The notes under the pieces were generated by a model that did not search any database, was not told the origin of the DNA, and saw nothing but the letters and a program-made list of their open reading frames with translations. The translations under genes were made by a program, and so were the position numbers. This document shows, piece after piece, positions 16,738 through 26,591 of a DNA stretch of 64,000 nucleotides (its first letter is position 1; each line of letters begins with the position of its first letter). The stretch is taken from the NCBI GenBank assembly GCA_910577755.1, contig CAJTNL010000009.1:13747-77746 (forward strand), in the 5' to 3' direction. The stretch is from an uncultured Eubacteriales bacterium. GTDB taxonomy: Bacteria; Bacillota; Clostridia; Oscillospirales; Acutalibacteraceae.

Positions 16738-17805
16738 GTGATTTTCATTATTGTCTTACTCATTATCATAGCGATATTGGCGTTTACATTTGTGGTGTTT
16801 ATACATGAGCTTGGTCATTTTTTAACGGCAAAATGGTGTGGTATACGAGTCAATGAATTTGCAATTGGTATGGGTCCGCGTATTATAAAGTGGGGGAAAA
16901 AAGAAACAAAGTACTCCATTCGGTTATTTCCCATCGGAGGATTTTGCGCAATGGAGGGTGAAGATGCAAAAAGTGATGATGAACGGGCTTTTGGAAATAA
17001 ATCTGTAGGTAAGCGCATGATTGTTGTCTGTGCTGGTGCTACGATGAATATTTTGCTTGGTTTTATTTTAGCGTTAATATTGTCTGTGCAGCAGCCAGCT
17101 TTTGCTTCTACCCGAATTAGTGCGTTTCATGAAGACGGTTCTGCCTTACAAAGCGCCGGTATTGAGGTGGGAGATGAATTGTATTCTGTAAATGGGTATC
17201 GTGTTTTTAGCGGAACAGACTTACAGTTTGCTCTTGCGACTGCAAATCCCGAGGCAGTGGATTTTATGGTATTACGGGGTTCGGAAAAGCTGACGTATCA
17301 AGCTGTAAAGTTGAATACAAGGGAGATTGATGGACAAATCAGTCCAATTTTAGATTTTAAAGTGTTCCCCGTTGAAAAAAACTTTGCAACGACCATTACA
17401 AACGCATGTAAAGATACTGTCTCTACTGTTCGAATGGTGTGGTCTAGTTTAGCTGGAATTGTAACGGGACGATTTAGCCTCAATCAGCTTTCTGGTCCGG
17501 TTGGTGTAGCGGGTGCTATTACACAGGCGGCTTCGGTAGGTTTAGAAACCGGTTTTATAACAGCATTAAATAATATTTTAAATATCATGATGATGATTAC
17601 ACTGAATCTTGGTGTTGTCAATTTATTGCCACTTCCGGCTTTAGATGGTGGCCGCATGATATTTTTAATTATAGAGGCTATACGCCGCAAACCAATGAAT
17701 CCTAAATATGAGGGATGGGTACATGCGGCTGGATTTATAGCGTTGATGGGTTTTATGTTACTCATTACGTTTGGCGATATTGCTCGTCTGTTTGGGTGGA
17801 ATTAG
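16738..17805 (+). CDS. rseP: RseP/RasP site-2 membrane metalloprotease
   Basis: This intramembrane zinc protease cleaves anti-sigma factors and remnant signal peptides. The 355-residue protein has the HELGH motif (about 23-27) in the first membrane segment, a PDZ domain (about 120-200), and the second catalytic motif LLPLPALDGGR near residue 300, with a final membrane span. Start choice is uncertain. GTG 16738 gives 355 residues but overlaps the only Shine-Dalgarno sequence, GAAGGTG at 16734-16740. Codon ATT 16747 lies 6 bases after it and would place HELGH at residue 20, as in B. subtilis RasP. Confidence 0.94.
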   Translation: MIFIIVLLIIIAILAFTFVVFIHELGHFLTAKWCGIRVNEFAIGMGPRIIKWGKKETKYSIRLFPIGGFCAMEGEDAKSDDERAFGNKSVGKRMIVVCAGATMNILLGFILALILSVQQPAFASTRISAFHEDGSALQSAGIEVGDELYSVNGYRVFSGTDLQFALATANPEAVDFMVLRGSEKLTYQAVKLNTREIDGQISPILDFKVFPVEKNFATTITNACKDTVSTVRMVWSSLAGIVTGRFSLNQLSGPVGVAGAITQAASVGLETGFITALNNILNIMMMITLNLGVVNLLPLPALDGGRMIFLIIEAIRRKPMNPKYEGWVHAAGFIALMGFMLLITFGDIARLFGWN

Positions 17806-17823
17806 GATAAAACAGCATGAAAC

Positions 17824-17861
17824 ACAACCGGATTTTGAAAAGAAATTTGGTTGTTTTTTTT
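17824..17861 (+). terminator. Rho-independent terminator after rseP
   Basis: ACAACC...ATTT (17824-17835) pairs with 17843-17854 over 12 positions with two G-T pairs, a 7-nt loop, and eight Ts following. It separates rseP from ispG. Confidence 0.88.
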
Positions 17862-17881
17862 CTGCAAACAAACAATAAAAA

Positions 17882-17890
17882 TGGTATAAT
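17882..17890 (+). promoter_or_regulatory. Extended -10 promoter of ispG-polC
   Basis: TGGTATAAT (TG at 17882-17883, TATAAT at 17885-17890) forms an extended -10; the -35 (CTGCAA, 17862-17867) is poor. It follows the terminator directly and would place the start about 30 bases before the ispG initiation site. Confidence 0.6.
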
Positions 17891-17929
17891 AATAAAAATA
17901 TAGCAAGCGGCTAAAATGGGGGTATTTTT

Positions 17930-18991
17930 ATCAACAGACGTTATAGTAAGACAATTTATGCAGGCGATTTAGCAATTGGTGGGAATGCAAAAATTAGTGT
18001 ACAGTCTATGCTTAATGCAGCGCCGGATGATATTGCCGGCAATGTTGCACAGGCGATTGCTTTGCAACAGGCTGGCTGTGAGATTGTACGCATAGCAATC
18101 CCTGAAAAAAATGCTGTTCGTTTAATTTATGCCATTAAGGAAGCGGTTACGATTCCAGTAGTTGCAGATATTCATTTTGACTATCGCTTGGCGTTAGAAG
18201 CAGCGGCGGCAGGTGTTGATAAAATCAGAATTAATCCTGGTAATATCGGATCTGATGATCACATAAAAGCAGTTGCTCAAGTTTGTCAGCAAAAGCAGAT
18301 TCCCATCCGTATTGGGGTAAATTCTGGATCAGTTGAAAAGGAGCTTTTGCGTAAATATGGAGGTCCCACTCCGAAGGCATTATGTGAAAGTGCATTGCGT
18401 CATGCTGCCTTATTGGAAAAATTTGATTTCTACGATATTGTATTGTCTATTAAATCTTCTGATGTCGGTACTATGATTGAGGCATATGAGCAAACTGCGG
18501 AACAGTGTGAGTATCCTCTGCATTTAGGAGTAACGGAAGCCGGTACTGAGCGCATGGGGTTGGTCAAGTCTGCCATTGGAATTGGTTCTTTATTACAACG
18601 TGGTATTGGTGATACTATTCGGGTTTCTTTAACAGCAGATCCTGTTAAGGAGATTGCAGCAGGTATGGATATTTTAAAAGCGCTAGGTATACGGAATGCA
18701 GGTCCTCAATTTATTTCTTGCCCTTCCTGTGGAAGAGCAAAAATAGATTTGATTGGAATTGCCAACGAGGTTGAAAACCGGCTAAAAGATTATAAAAAAT
18801 CTATAAAAATTGCAGTTATGGGATGTGCAGTAAATGGTCCAGGTGAAGCACGAGAGGCGGATATTGGAATCGCTGGAGGCGATGGTGTAGGGTTGATTTT
18901 TAAAAAAGGTCAAATTATTAAAAAAGTACCAGAGGAAGCTTTGATTGATTCTTTAATAAAAGAAATTTTGAATATGGATAGGAAAGAGTAA
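17930..18991 (+). CDS. ispG: 4-hydroxy-3-methylbut-2-enyl diphosphate synthase, non-canonical start codon
   Basis: IspG reduces the cyclic MEcPP to HMBPP in the MEP pathway using a 4Fe-4S cluster held by three cysteines, seen here in CPSCGR and CAVNGPGEA. The conserved N-terminus (RRYSKTIYAGDLAIGG, then VQSM) is encoded upstream of the first usual start, ATG 18008. Between the in-frame stop at 17912 and that ATG there is no ATG, GTG or TTG. GGGGG at 17918-17922 lies 7 bases before ATC 17930, which I take as the start (353 residues); ATT 17924 is the alternative. Starting at 18008 would remove 26 conserved residues. Confidence 0.88.
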   Translation: MNRRYSKTIYAGDLAIGGNAKISVQSMLNAAPDDIAGNVAQAIALQQAGCEIVRIAIPEKNAVRLIYAIKEAVTIPVVADIHFDYRLALEAAAAGVDKIRINPGNIGSDDHIKAVAQVCQQKQIPIRIGVNSGSVEKELLRKYGGPTPKALCESALRHAALLEKFDFYDIVLSIKSSDVGTMIEAYEQTAEQCEYPLHLGVTEAGTERMGLVKSAIGIGSLLQRGIGDTIRVSLTADPVKEIAAGMDILKALGIRNAGPQFISCPSCGRAKIDLIGIANEVENRLKDYKKSIKIAVMGCAVNGPGEAREADIGIAGGDGVGLIFKKGQIIKKVPEEALIDSLIKEILNMDRKE

Positions 18992-18992
18992 T

Positions 18993-21900
18993 TTGAATAA
19001 AATCAGCACTTTTTTTCAAAAATATATGGATGTTTCGTCTTTGTCAGCTGCCGTTGCGTCAGGCCAGATCGAGAAAATGGATATTGACCAGCAGATTCGT
19101 ACCCTTTCCATGCAAATTTTATTTTATGATTTGGTGGAGCGCAGGGATTTGTTTTTGCTGGAAAAAGCGCTTGTTCAATCTTCATTGGGCTTACATAAAG
19201 CTACACTTATGCCCCGTTTTCCAAAGGAGCGCTTTTCTGAAGCGTATATTAGTGAAATGCTTTATGAATTAAAGCATCGTGATGCAAGCCTGATTGGTTG
19301 TTTGAAGGATGCACAGTGCCGGTTGTGTGCAGAAAAACTGCATATTACGTTAATGCACGGTGGTTTTGCGCTTTTAAAATCTCGCCATGTTGAGCGTACT
19401 CTGCAAAAACTGATTTTGGATGAATTTGGTGTTATGGTTTCTGTCAGTTTTGATGGTACACTGGCTATAGATCAAGAAAACACTATGTATATTGATCGTC
19501 GAAAACAACAGGAAGAAATTATACGGCGTGAACGTATAACAGAACAGATGCAAGAGTATGAAGAATCTATGCAGGAGCATGTTTTACCTAAGACAATACA
19601 AATACGCTCAAAGGAGCAGTTAATGCCTACAATGTTGCCTAATACAGTGCGACATTTGTATGGTAGACCGGTAAAAGGTAAAGTTATGAATATAAGCAAT
19701 ATTACGCCTGACGCCGGCAATGTCACTATATGGGGTGAAATTTTCGATTTTGAACAACGGCTTACAAGAGATAAAAGTAAAAAAATTTTTTCTATTAAAA
19801 TTACAGATTATACGGGCTCAATGACGCTTAAAATAATTGATGATGTAGCTGATTGCCGAGTGTTGGATGTTTTAAAAACGGGTTATTCTATTTTAATCCG
19901 CGGGGGAATCGAATATGATAAATATGACCGTGAAATTGTATGCAGAGCTAGTGGTATTGCAACGGTAGAACAAGTAAAAGTTGAAGATCAGGCGCAGGAA
20001 AAACGTGTAGAATTGCATTTGCACACGAATATGTCTAGTATGGATGGTGTGAGTACAGCTGCTGATTTAATTAACCGTGCCTATAAATGGGGGCATGAGG
20101 CAATTGCCATTACCGACCATGGTGTAGCGCAAGCGTTCCCCGATGCTATGAATGCGGTTCAAAAAATTCGCAAAAATGGTGGTAACTTTAAAGTTATTTA
20201 CGGAGTAGAGGCTTATTTTGTAAATGACATGATTCCGGCTTTAACGGGCGAGTCACATCGTAGCTTGGATGATGTATTTATTTGCTTTGATACCGAAACT
20301 ACCGGATTGAGTCCTAATACAGACCGGCTAACTGAAATAGGCGCAGTTAAGCTGAAAAATGGCGAAATTATAGAGAGTTTTAATACTTTTGTAAATCCGG
20401 AGAGGCATATTCCGGAAAAAATTACGCAACTAACAGGTATTACAGATGCCATGGTGCAAGATGCGCCTTCGGAGGAAGAAGCAATTCGCAGTTTTTTTGC
20501 GTTTTGTGGCGAAGATGCCGTTTTGATTGCGCATAACGCAAACTTTGATGCAGCCTTTATTCGTATGGCTGCACAGCGTCATGGTATGTCGTTTACGTTT
20601 CCATACATTGATACGGTACCGATGTGCCGTGCAATGTTAAAGGATATTAAAAACTGTAAGCTGGATACCGTTGCAAAGTACTTAAAATTGGATCCGTTTA
20701 ATCACCACCGTGCCAGCGATGATGCAACGGTACTTGCCAAAATTTTTGCAAATCTTCTGGTACGCTTAAAGGAAGATACAGGAGCGAAAATTGTTCAGGA
20801 CATTAATACCTCTTTAACAGGAGGAGAAAGCAAGAAAATTCAGCCTGCTCATCAAATTATTTTAGTACAAAACCAGATAGGATTAAAAAACTTGTATCGC
20901 TTGATTTCTAAAGCACATTTGGAATATTTTTATAAAAATCCGCGTATTCCTAAAAGCGAGCTGGTAAAGTATCGCGAAGGTTTGCTTTTGGGTACTGCTT
21001 GTGAGTCGGGCGAATTGTTCCGTGCTGTTTTTAACGGACAACCCTGGGATAAGTTAAAAGAAATTGCAAATTTTTACGACTATCTTGAAATTCAACCGGA
21101 CGGTCATAATATGTTTTTGGTTCGAGAGGGTAAAGTTGCTAATGCAGAAGCGCTTCACGAATTTAACCGTACCATAGTAAAGCTGGGCGACGAACTGAAC
21201 AAGCCGGTTGTTGCAACAGGTGATGTTCATTATTTAGACCCGAAAGATGCTGAATATCGAAAAATTTTAATGGCAAATAAAGGTTTTGGTGATGCTGATG
21301 AACAAGCGCCGTTGTATATGCGTACCACTGCCGAGATGTTGGAAGAGTTCTCTTATCTAGGTAAGGAAAAAGCTTATGAAGTGGTTGTGGTAAACAGCAG
21401 AAAAATTGCGAATATGATAGAAGATGTAACTCCGATTCCACCAGGTGTATTTCCACCTTTTATTGACGGTGCGGAAGAAGATTTGATTCGGATTACATGG
21501 GAGCGCACAAAAGCGATATATGGTGACCCAGTTCCGGAGATTGTAGAAAAGCGTCTGGAAAAAGAGCTAGGCTCTATCACAAAACATGGCTTTTCTGTAT
21601 TATATATGACAGCACAAAAATTGGTCTCTGACTCGGTTGCACATGGGTATCAGGTTGGTTCCCGTGGTTCTGTTGGTTCTTCTTTTGTGGCTACGATGTC
21701 GGGTATTTCAGAGGTAAATCCTTTAGAACCTCATTATGTGTGCCCAAAATGCAAGTATAGTGAATTTATAACGGATGGCAGTTATGGATCTGGCTTTGAT
21801 TTACCAGAAAAAAATTGTCCGAATTGCGAAACACCTCTCAATCGTGATGGACATACAATACCTTTTGAAACTTTTCTTGGATTTGACGGCGATAAAACGC

Positions 21901-23333
21901 CGGATATAGATTTGAATTTTTCAGGTGAATATCAGAGCGCTGCTCATCGGTATACGGAAACTCTGTTTGGTAAAGATAATGTATTTAAAGCCGGTACTAT
22001 CGCTACTGTTGCCGATAAAACTGCTATTGGATTTGTGAAAAAATACTGTGAGGAAAAAGGTATTGCTATGCATCGTGCGGAAGAATTGCGTTTAGCGTTA
22101 GGATGCACCGGGGTCAAGCGTACCACAGGTCAACATCCAGGTGGCATGGTTGTTGTGCCAAAAGGAATGGAAATTTACGATTTTTGTCCAGTGCAGCGTC
22201 CGGCAAATGATCAGAAGTCAGATAATATTACAACTCATTTTGACTTCCATTCTATACACGATACCATTTGTAAATTGGACGAGCTAGGTCATGATGTACC
22301 GACGATTTATCGTTATTTGGAGGATTATACAGGTATTTCAGTAATGGACGTTTCTATGAGCGATCCACAGGTAATGTCTTTGTTTACATCCACACAGGCA
22401 TTGGGGGTTACACCAGAGGATATTGACTCTGAAACAGGAACATTTTCTTTGCCGGAAGTTGGTACTGGTTTTGTGCGTCAAATGCTTATTGATGCGCAGC
22501 CAAAAACATTTTCTGATTTATTACAGGTTTCGGGATTATCGCATGGTACAGATGTTTGGCTTGGCAATGCACAGGATTTAATTAAGAATCAGGTCTGTAC
22601 TATTTCCGAGGTAATTGGTACCCGTGACAGCATTATGACCTATTTAATGCTAAAAGGCTTGGAACCGAAAATGGCTTTTAAAATAATGGAAATAACCCGT
22701 AAAGGTAAAGCTTCTACTCTATTAACCGAAGAGCATATTCAGGCAATGAAAGAGCATGATGTACCGCAATGGTATATTGATTCCTGTATGAAGATTAAGT
22801 ATATGTTCCCCAAAGCTCATGCAGCTGCATATATGATTGCAACTTTACGTTTAGGTTGGTATAAAGTACATAGGCCGTTAGAATATTATGCAGCATATTT
22901 TACTGTGCGTGGTGAGGATTTTGATGGTGCGACCGTTATTTTAGGCAAAGATGCAGTGCGAAGAAAAATGCAAGAAATTATGATGAAAGGAAAAGAAGCA
23001 AGTAAAAAAGAAGAGGACATGTTTGCTACTTTTCAAATTGCCAATGAAATGCTGGCTAGAGGTATTGAGGTATTACCAGTTGATTTATATCAATCTGATG
23101 CGGTTAAATTTTTGGTGGAGAACGGCAAAATCCGTTTACCTTTTGCTTCTTTGTCCGGTGTTGGAGATGCTGCTGCACAAAGTCTTAAAATGGCAAGAGA
23201 AAGTGGGGGGGAATATATTTCTGTTGATGATTTACAGGTGCGCTCTAAAGTTTCTAAAACAGTTATTGAAACGCTGTCACTGGCAGGCGCATTGAAAGGT
23301 TTGCCAGAGAGTAGCCAAATGACTATGTTTTAA
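18993..23333 (+). CDS. polC: DNA polymerase III alpha subunit, PolC type
   Basis: PolC is the replicative polymerase of low-GC Gram-positives, combining polymerase and proofreading. The 1446-residue protein has, in order: an N-terminal region, an OB domain (about 225-320), a PHP domain starting at HLHTNMSS (about 341), and an inserted DnaQ-type 3'-5' exonuclease beginning CFDTETTGL (about 430). The rest of PHP follows, then a polymerase core with GSRGSVGSS, a four-cysteine zinc finger (CPKC and CPNC, about 914-944) and the catalytic palm TPDIDLNFSG (about 969). Fingers and C-terminal domains complete it. The start is TTG 18993, two bases after the ispG stop, behind GGAAAGAG. Confidence 0.97.
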   Translation: MNKISTFFQKYMDVSSLSAAVASGQIEKMDIDQQIRTLSMQILFYDLVERRDLFLLEKALVQSSLGLHKATLMPRFPKERFSEAYISEMLYELKHRDASLIGCLKDAQCRLCAEKLHITLMHGGFALLKSRHVERTLQKLILDEFGVMVSVSFDGTLAIDQENTMYIDRRKQQEEIIRRERITEQMQEYEESMQEHVLPKTIQIRSKEQLMPTMLPNTVRHLYGRPVKGKVMNISNITPDAGNVTIWGEIFDFEQRLTRDKSKKIFSIKITDYTGSMTLKIIDDVADCRVLDVLKTGYSILIRGGIEYDKYDREIVCRASGIATVEQVKVEDQAQEKRVELHLHTNMSSMDGVSTAADLINRAYKWGHEAIAITDHGVAQAFPDAMNAVQKIRKNGGNFKVIYGVEAYFVNDMIPALTGESHRSLDDVFICFDTETTGLSPNTDRLTEIGAVKLKNGEIIESFNTFVNPERHIPEKITQLTGITDAMVQDAPSEEEAIRSFFAFCGEDAVLIAHNANFDAAFIRMAAQRHGMSFTFPYIDTVPMCRAMLKDIKNCKLDTVAKYLKLDPFNHHRASDDATVLAKIFANLLVRLKEDTGAKIVQDINTSLTGGESKKIQPAHQIILVQNQIGLKNLYRLISKAHLEYFYKNPRIPKSELVKYREGLLLGTACESGELFRAVFNGQPWDKLKEIANFYDYLEIQPDGHNMFLVREGKVANAEALHEFNRTIVKLGDELNKPVVATGDVHYLDPKDAEYRKILMANKGFGDADEQAPLYMRTTAEMLEEFSYLGKEKAYEVVVVNSRKIANMIEDVTPIPPGVFPPFIDGAEEDLIRITWERTKAIYGDPVPEIVEKRLEKELGSITKHGFSVLYMTAQKLVSDSVAHGYQVGSRGSVGSSFVATMSGISEVNPLEPHYVCPKCKYSEFITDGSYGSGFDLPEKNCPNCETPLNRDGHTIPFETFLGFDGDKTPDIDLNFSGEYQSAAHRYTETLFGKDNVFKAGTIATVADKTAIGFVKKYCEEKGIAMHRAEELRLALGCTGVKRTTGQHPGGMVVVPKGMEIYDFCPVQRPANDQKSDNITTHFDFHSIHDTICKLDELGHDVPTIYRYLEDYTGISVMDVSMSDPQVMSLFTSTQALGVTPEDIDSETGTFSLPEVGTGFVRQMLIDAQPKTFSDLLQVSGLSHGTDVWLGNAQDLIKNQVCTISEVIGTRDSIMTYLMLKGLEPKMAFKIMEITRKGKASTLLTEEHIQAMKEHDVPQWYIDSCMKIKYMFPKAHAAAYMIATLRLGWYKVHRPLEYYAAYFTVRGEDFDGATVILGKDAVRRKMQEIMMKGKEASKKEEDMFATFQIANEMLARGIEVLPVDLYQSDAVKFLVENGKIRLPFASLSGVGDAAAQSLKMARESGGEYISVDDLQVRSKVSKTVIETLSLAGALKGLPESSQMTMF

Positions 23334-23357
23334 TTGATTTATTTCTAAAAATAGTTC

Positions 23358-23387
23358 TTTACAATTATTGTGTTAATATGTTATTAT
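23358..23387 (+). promoter_or_regulatory. Probable sigma-A promoter of the histidine operon
   Basis: TTTACA (23358-23363) and TATTAT (23382-23387) are 18 bp apart, each one base off consensus. The leader of about 45 bases is too short for a His T-box, and I see no attenuator. Confidence 0.5.
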
Positions 23388-23439
23388 ATTACTATGATAA
23401 AGCGATAAAAAATAATAACGAAACGGTAGGATGCAATTC

Positions 23440-24651
23440 ATGAGAAAATATCATAAAATAACTCCTGAAGGAACGAAAGACTTACTATTTGAAGAGTGTT
23501 TAACCCACCGTTATGTAGAACGAACGCTGGCAGAAGTATTTTCTGCCCGTGGGTTTCATGAAGTGATTACGCCGGGACTGGAGTTTTATGATGTATTCGA
23601 TACAAACTTTTCAGGTATCGGTCAGGAAACAATGTATAAGTTGAGTGATAAGCAAGGCCGTCTGATTTGTATGAGACCAGATTCTACTATGCCGATTGCC
23701 AGATTAACAGCTACCAGACTGCAAAATTTGCCTAGACCTATTCGTCTCTATTATACTCAATATATTTATTGCAACAATCCGGGGCTAACCGGTCGTAATG
23801 ATGAAGTGATGCAATCTGGTATTGAGCTGTTGGGTACAAGAGGGCGCAGAGCAGATTTAGAAGTGATTGCAACGGCTATTGAAGCGTTGGGCCGTTGTGT
23901 GTCAAATTTTCGTATTGAATTGGGGCATGCAGGTTTTTTTAAAGCAATTGCTTCCCAATTGCCCATTGATGACGCTGTACGGGAAGATATTCGCTTATAT
24001 ATTGAATCAAAAAACTATGCTGCATTAGATTTAGTGTTGGATCAGCTAGGCGACAATGAATCAGTAGCGGCAATGCGTAGATTGCCCCGTATGTTTGGCG
24101 GTGAAGAAATTCTGGAGGAGGCGTCAACGCTTTGTCTGGATGTTAACGCATCTAAAACTTTGACTTATTTACAGGAATTGTACAGCGCACTGAAGACACT
24201 GGGGCTGGGAGATCATATTATGATTGACCTTGGACTTGTGCAACGAACCGACTATTATACGGATATTGTATTTAGTGCTTATGCAGAGGGATATGGCGAT
24301 GCGGTGTTAACAGGCGGTCGTTATGATAATTTGCTGGCAGGTTTTGATGCCCCTATGCCGGCAATTGGGTTTGCAATGAACGTAGACGCTATTACTGATA
24401 TTTTGATTAATCAAGGGAAAGGCAAAAAATCATTTGGGGCAGATGTGTTGATACATTGCGACGATGGTTTTGAAATAAAAGCTTTTTCATATGCGTCAAA
24501 CTTAGTAAGCGAGGGGCTTCGCTGTGAAAATAGTGTTTTTGAGACCAGAAAGGAATCGCTTGATTATGCAAAGCAAATGGGGATTCCTAGAGTTGATTTT
24601 GTAGGCGATCAAATTGAAACACGCATAAGATTAGGCGGTGAAACTGAATGA
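23440..24651 (+). CDS. hisZ: ATP phosphoribosyltransferase regulatory subunit
   Basis: HisZ is a catalytically inactive histidyl-tRNA-synthetase-like protein that activates the short HisG and carries histidine feedback. The 403-residue protein shows class II synthetase motifs (TPEGTKDLL near the start, MRPDSTMPIARL, and LGLVQRTDYYTDIVFSAY) and lacks the anticodon-binding domain. ATG 23440 is preferred because GGTAGG (23425-23430) directly abuts the ATG at 23431 and gives proper spacing only for 23440. It overlaps hisG by 4 bases (ATGA), and the pair is always found together. Confidence 0.93.
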   Translation: MRKYHKITPEGTKDLLFEECLTHRYVERTLAEVFSARGFHEVITPGLEFYDVFDTNFSGIGQETMYKLSDKQGRLICMRPDSTMPIARLTATRLQNLPRPIRLYYTQYIYCNNPGLTGRNDEVMQSGIELLGTRGRRADLEVIATAIEALGRCVSNFRIELGHAGFFKAIASQLPIDDAVREDIRLYIESKNYAALDLVLDQLGDNESVAAMRRLPRMFGGEEILEEASTLCLDVNASKTLTYLQELYSALKTLGLGDHIMIDLGLVQRTDYYTDIVFSAYAEGYGDAVLTGGRYDNLLAGFDAPMPAIGFAMNVDAITDILINQGKGKKSFGADVLIHCDDGFEIKAFSYASNLVSEGLRCENSVFETRKESLDYAKQMGIPRVDFVGDQIETRIRLGGETE

Positions 24652-25289
24652 AGCCATTAAGAATTGCCTTGACCAAAGGCAGATTAGAACGAAATACGGT
24701 AAAAATGTTCGAACAGATTGGGTTTGATTGTACAACTGTTCATGAAAAAGGACGAAAGCTGATTTTACCGATCGGTGACAATGAATTTGAAGTAGTGCTA
24801 GCAAAGGCTGCCGATGTCATTACTTATGTTGAGCACGGCGTATGTGATTTAGGTGTAGTAGGCAAAGATACCATTATTGAAAGCGGAGGCAGCTTTTATG
24901 AAGTGCTAGATTTGGGTTTTGGTATATGTAAATTTGCATTGGCAGGGTCCAAAGGTATAGATTTTTACAGAGGTTATGCTTCCAAAACGATTGCTACTAA
25001 ATACCCTAATGTGGCGCATAGTTTTTTTGAAGGTAAAGGTATGGACGTGAATATAATTAAAATAGAAGGTTCGGTTGAATTAGCACCATTGCTAGGGTTG
25101 TCAGACGCAATTATTGATATTGTAGAAACAGGTGCTACATTAAAAGAAAATGGTTTAGAAGTTATAGAAAAGGTATGCGATATTTCAGCCAGGCTGATTG
25201 TAAATACAGCAAGTATGAAATTGCGCAAGCAGGAAATTGATACATTAATTTGTAAGATGGAACAGGCAAAGGAGGCAAAACAGATATGA
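24648..25289 (+). CDS. hisG: ATP phosphoribosyltransferase, short form
   Basis: HisG makes phosphoribosyl-ATP from ATP and PRPP, the first histidine step. The 213-residue protein is the short form without the C-terminal regulatory domain and needs HisZ. It shows ALTKGRLE at the start, GVCDLGVVGKDTI, and the PRPP-binding loop DIVETGATLKENGL (about 160-175). It overlaps hisZ and hisD by ATGA at both ends, indicating coupled translation. Confidence 0.97.
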   Translation: MKPLRIALTKGRLERNTVKMFEQIGFDCTTVHEKGRKLILPIGDNEFEVVLAKAADVITYVEHGVCDLGVVGKDTIIESGGSFYEVLDLGFGICKFALAGSKGIDFYRGYASKTIATKYPNVAHSFFEGKGMDVNIIKIEGSVELAPLLGLSDAIIDIVETGATLKENGLEVIEKVCDISARLIVNTASMKLRKQEIDTLICKMEQAKEAKQI

Positions 25290-26569
25290 TTCAGTTGGTA
25301 CAAAAGGATGAAAATACAACCCGTGCATTTGTGCAGCAGTTAAAACAACGGTGCGATGAAAAAGATCGAAAAGTTGATGCAATTGTAGCTGAAATTTTAG
25401 AGAATGTACATAGGAACGGTAATAAAGCTGTTTTAGAATATACATTAAAATTTGATGGCAGTATGCCGGAACAGATGGAAATTACAAAAGAGAAAATGAT
25501 TGCATTGGCAAAACAATGTAATCCGGTTTTTTTGGAGGCTATAGAGCGTGCGGCAAATAATATTTATGAGTTTCATAGCAGGCAAAAACAGCAAAGTTGG
25601 TTAGATACAAAAGATAATGGTGTGATTTTGGGTCAGCGTGTGCGTGGTCTTGCTAAGGTAGGTATTTATGTTCCGGGAGGAACGGCTGCTTATCCGTCAT
25701 CGGTTTTAATGAATGCGATTCCGGCAAAAATTGCAGGAGTCGGTGAGATTGTTATGGTAACGCCGCCAGGTAAAGATGGTAAACCAAATCCGGATATTAT
25801 GGCGGCGGCTTTAACGGCAGGTGTTGACCGTGTATTTTTAGTAGGTGGTGCACAGGCGGTTGCCGCATTGGCTTACGGTACCGAAACAATACCGAAGGTT
25901 GATAAAATTGTAGGTCCCGGTAATATTTTTGTAGCTACGGCAAAGAAACATCTTTACGGTACGGTTGATATTGATATGATTGCAGGTCCAAGTGAAATTC
26001 TGGTTATCGCTGACGAGACTGCTAATCCCAAATATCTGGCGGCAGACTTAATGTCTCAGGCAGAACATGACGCATTGGCTTCTTCTATTTTATTGACAAC
26101 TTCTGCAAAAATTGCAGAAGAAACCATAGCGGAAATATACGAACAAATAGAGGGCTTAGAAAGAAAAGATATTATCAATCAATCGTTAGATAATTTCGGT
26201 GCAGTGATTGTATGCAGTACGATGGAGGAAGCGGTTATATTTGCTAATGATTTAGCGCCGGAGCATTTAGAGGTATGTGTAAAAAATCCATTAGAATATA
26301 TTGGACGTCTCGATAATGCAGGTTCTCTGTTTTTAGGTAATTATTCTCCCGAACCATTGGGCGATTATTATGCCGGCCCTAATCATGTGTTGCCAACCAG
26401 CGGTACGGCAAGATTTTTCTCACCTCTTTCGGTTGACAGCTTTGTGAAAAAATCCAGTTTTATTTACTATACACAGGAGGCGTTAAGAGCCGCTAAGGAT
26501 GATATTGTGGTTTTGGCGGAAGCAGAGGGATTGACTGCCCATGCCAATTCTATAAAAGTTCGTTCCTAA
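25286..26569 (+). CDS. hisD: Histidinol dehydrogenase
   Basis: HisD oxidises histidinol to histidine in two NAD-dependent steps using zinc. The 427-residue protein has normal length with YVPGGTAAYPSSVLM (about 130), DMIAGPSEILV, LMSQAEHD with the catalytic Glu-His, and the C-terminal LAPEHLEV. It overlaps hisG by 4 bases and is followed by hisC. Confidence 0.97.
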   Translation: MIQLVQKDENTTRAFVQQLKQRCDEKDRKVDAIVAEILENVHRNGNKAVLEYTLKFDGSMPEQMEITKEKMIALAKQCNPVFLEAIERAANNIYEFHSRQKQQSWLDTKDNGVILGQRVRGLAKVGIYVPGGTAAYPSSVLMNAIPAKIAGVGEIVMVTPPGKDGKPNPDIMAAALTAGVDRVFLVGGAQAVAALAYGTETIPKVDKIVGPGNIFVATAKKHLYGTVDIDMIAGPSEILVIADETANPKYLAADLMSQAEHDALASSILLTTSAKIAEETIAEIYEQIEGLERKDIINQSLDNFGAVIVCSTMEEAVIFANDLAPEHLEVCVKNPLEYIGRLDNAGSLFLGNYSPEPLGDYYAGPNHVLPTSGTARFFSPLSVDSFVKKSSFIYYTQEALRAAKDDIVVLAEAEGLTAHANSIKVRS

Positions 26570-26591
26570 TCCGATACCAAAGGTGATAAAC

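Noticed and set aside
23334..23439. His T-box or attenuator ahead of hisZ
   Set aside because: The gap is only about 100 bases with a promoter; no T-box sequence or terminator pair is present.
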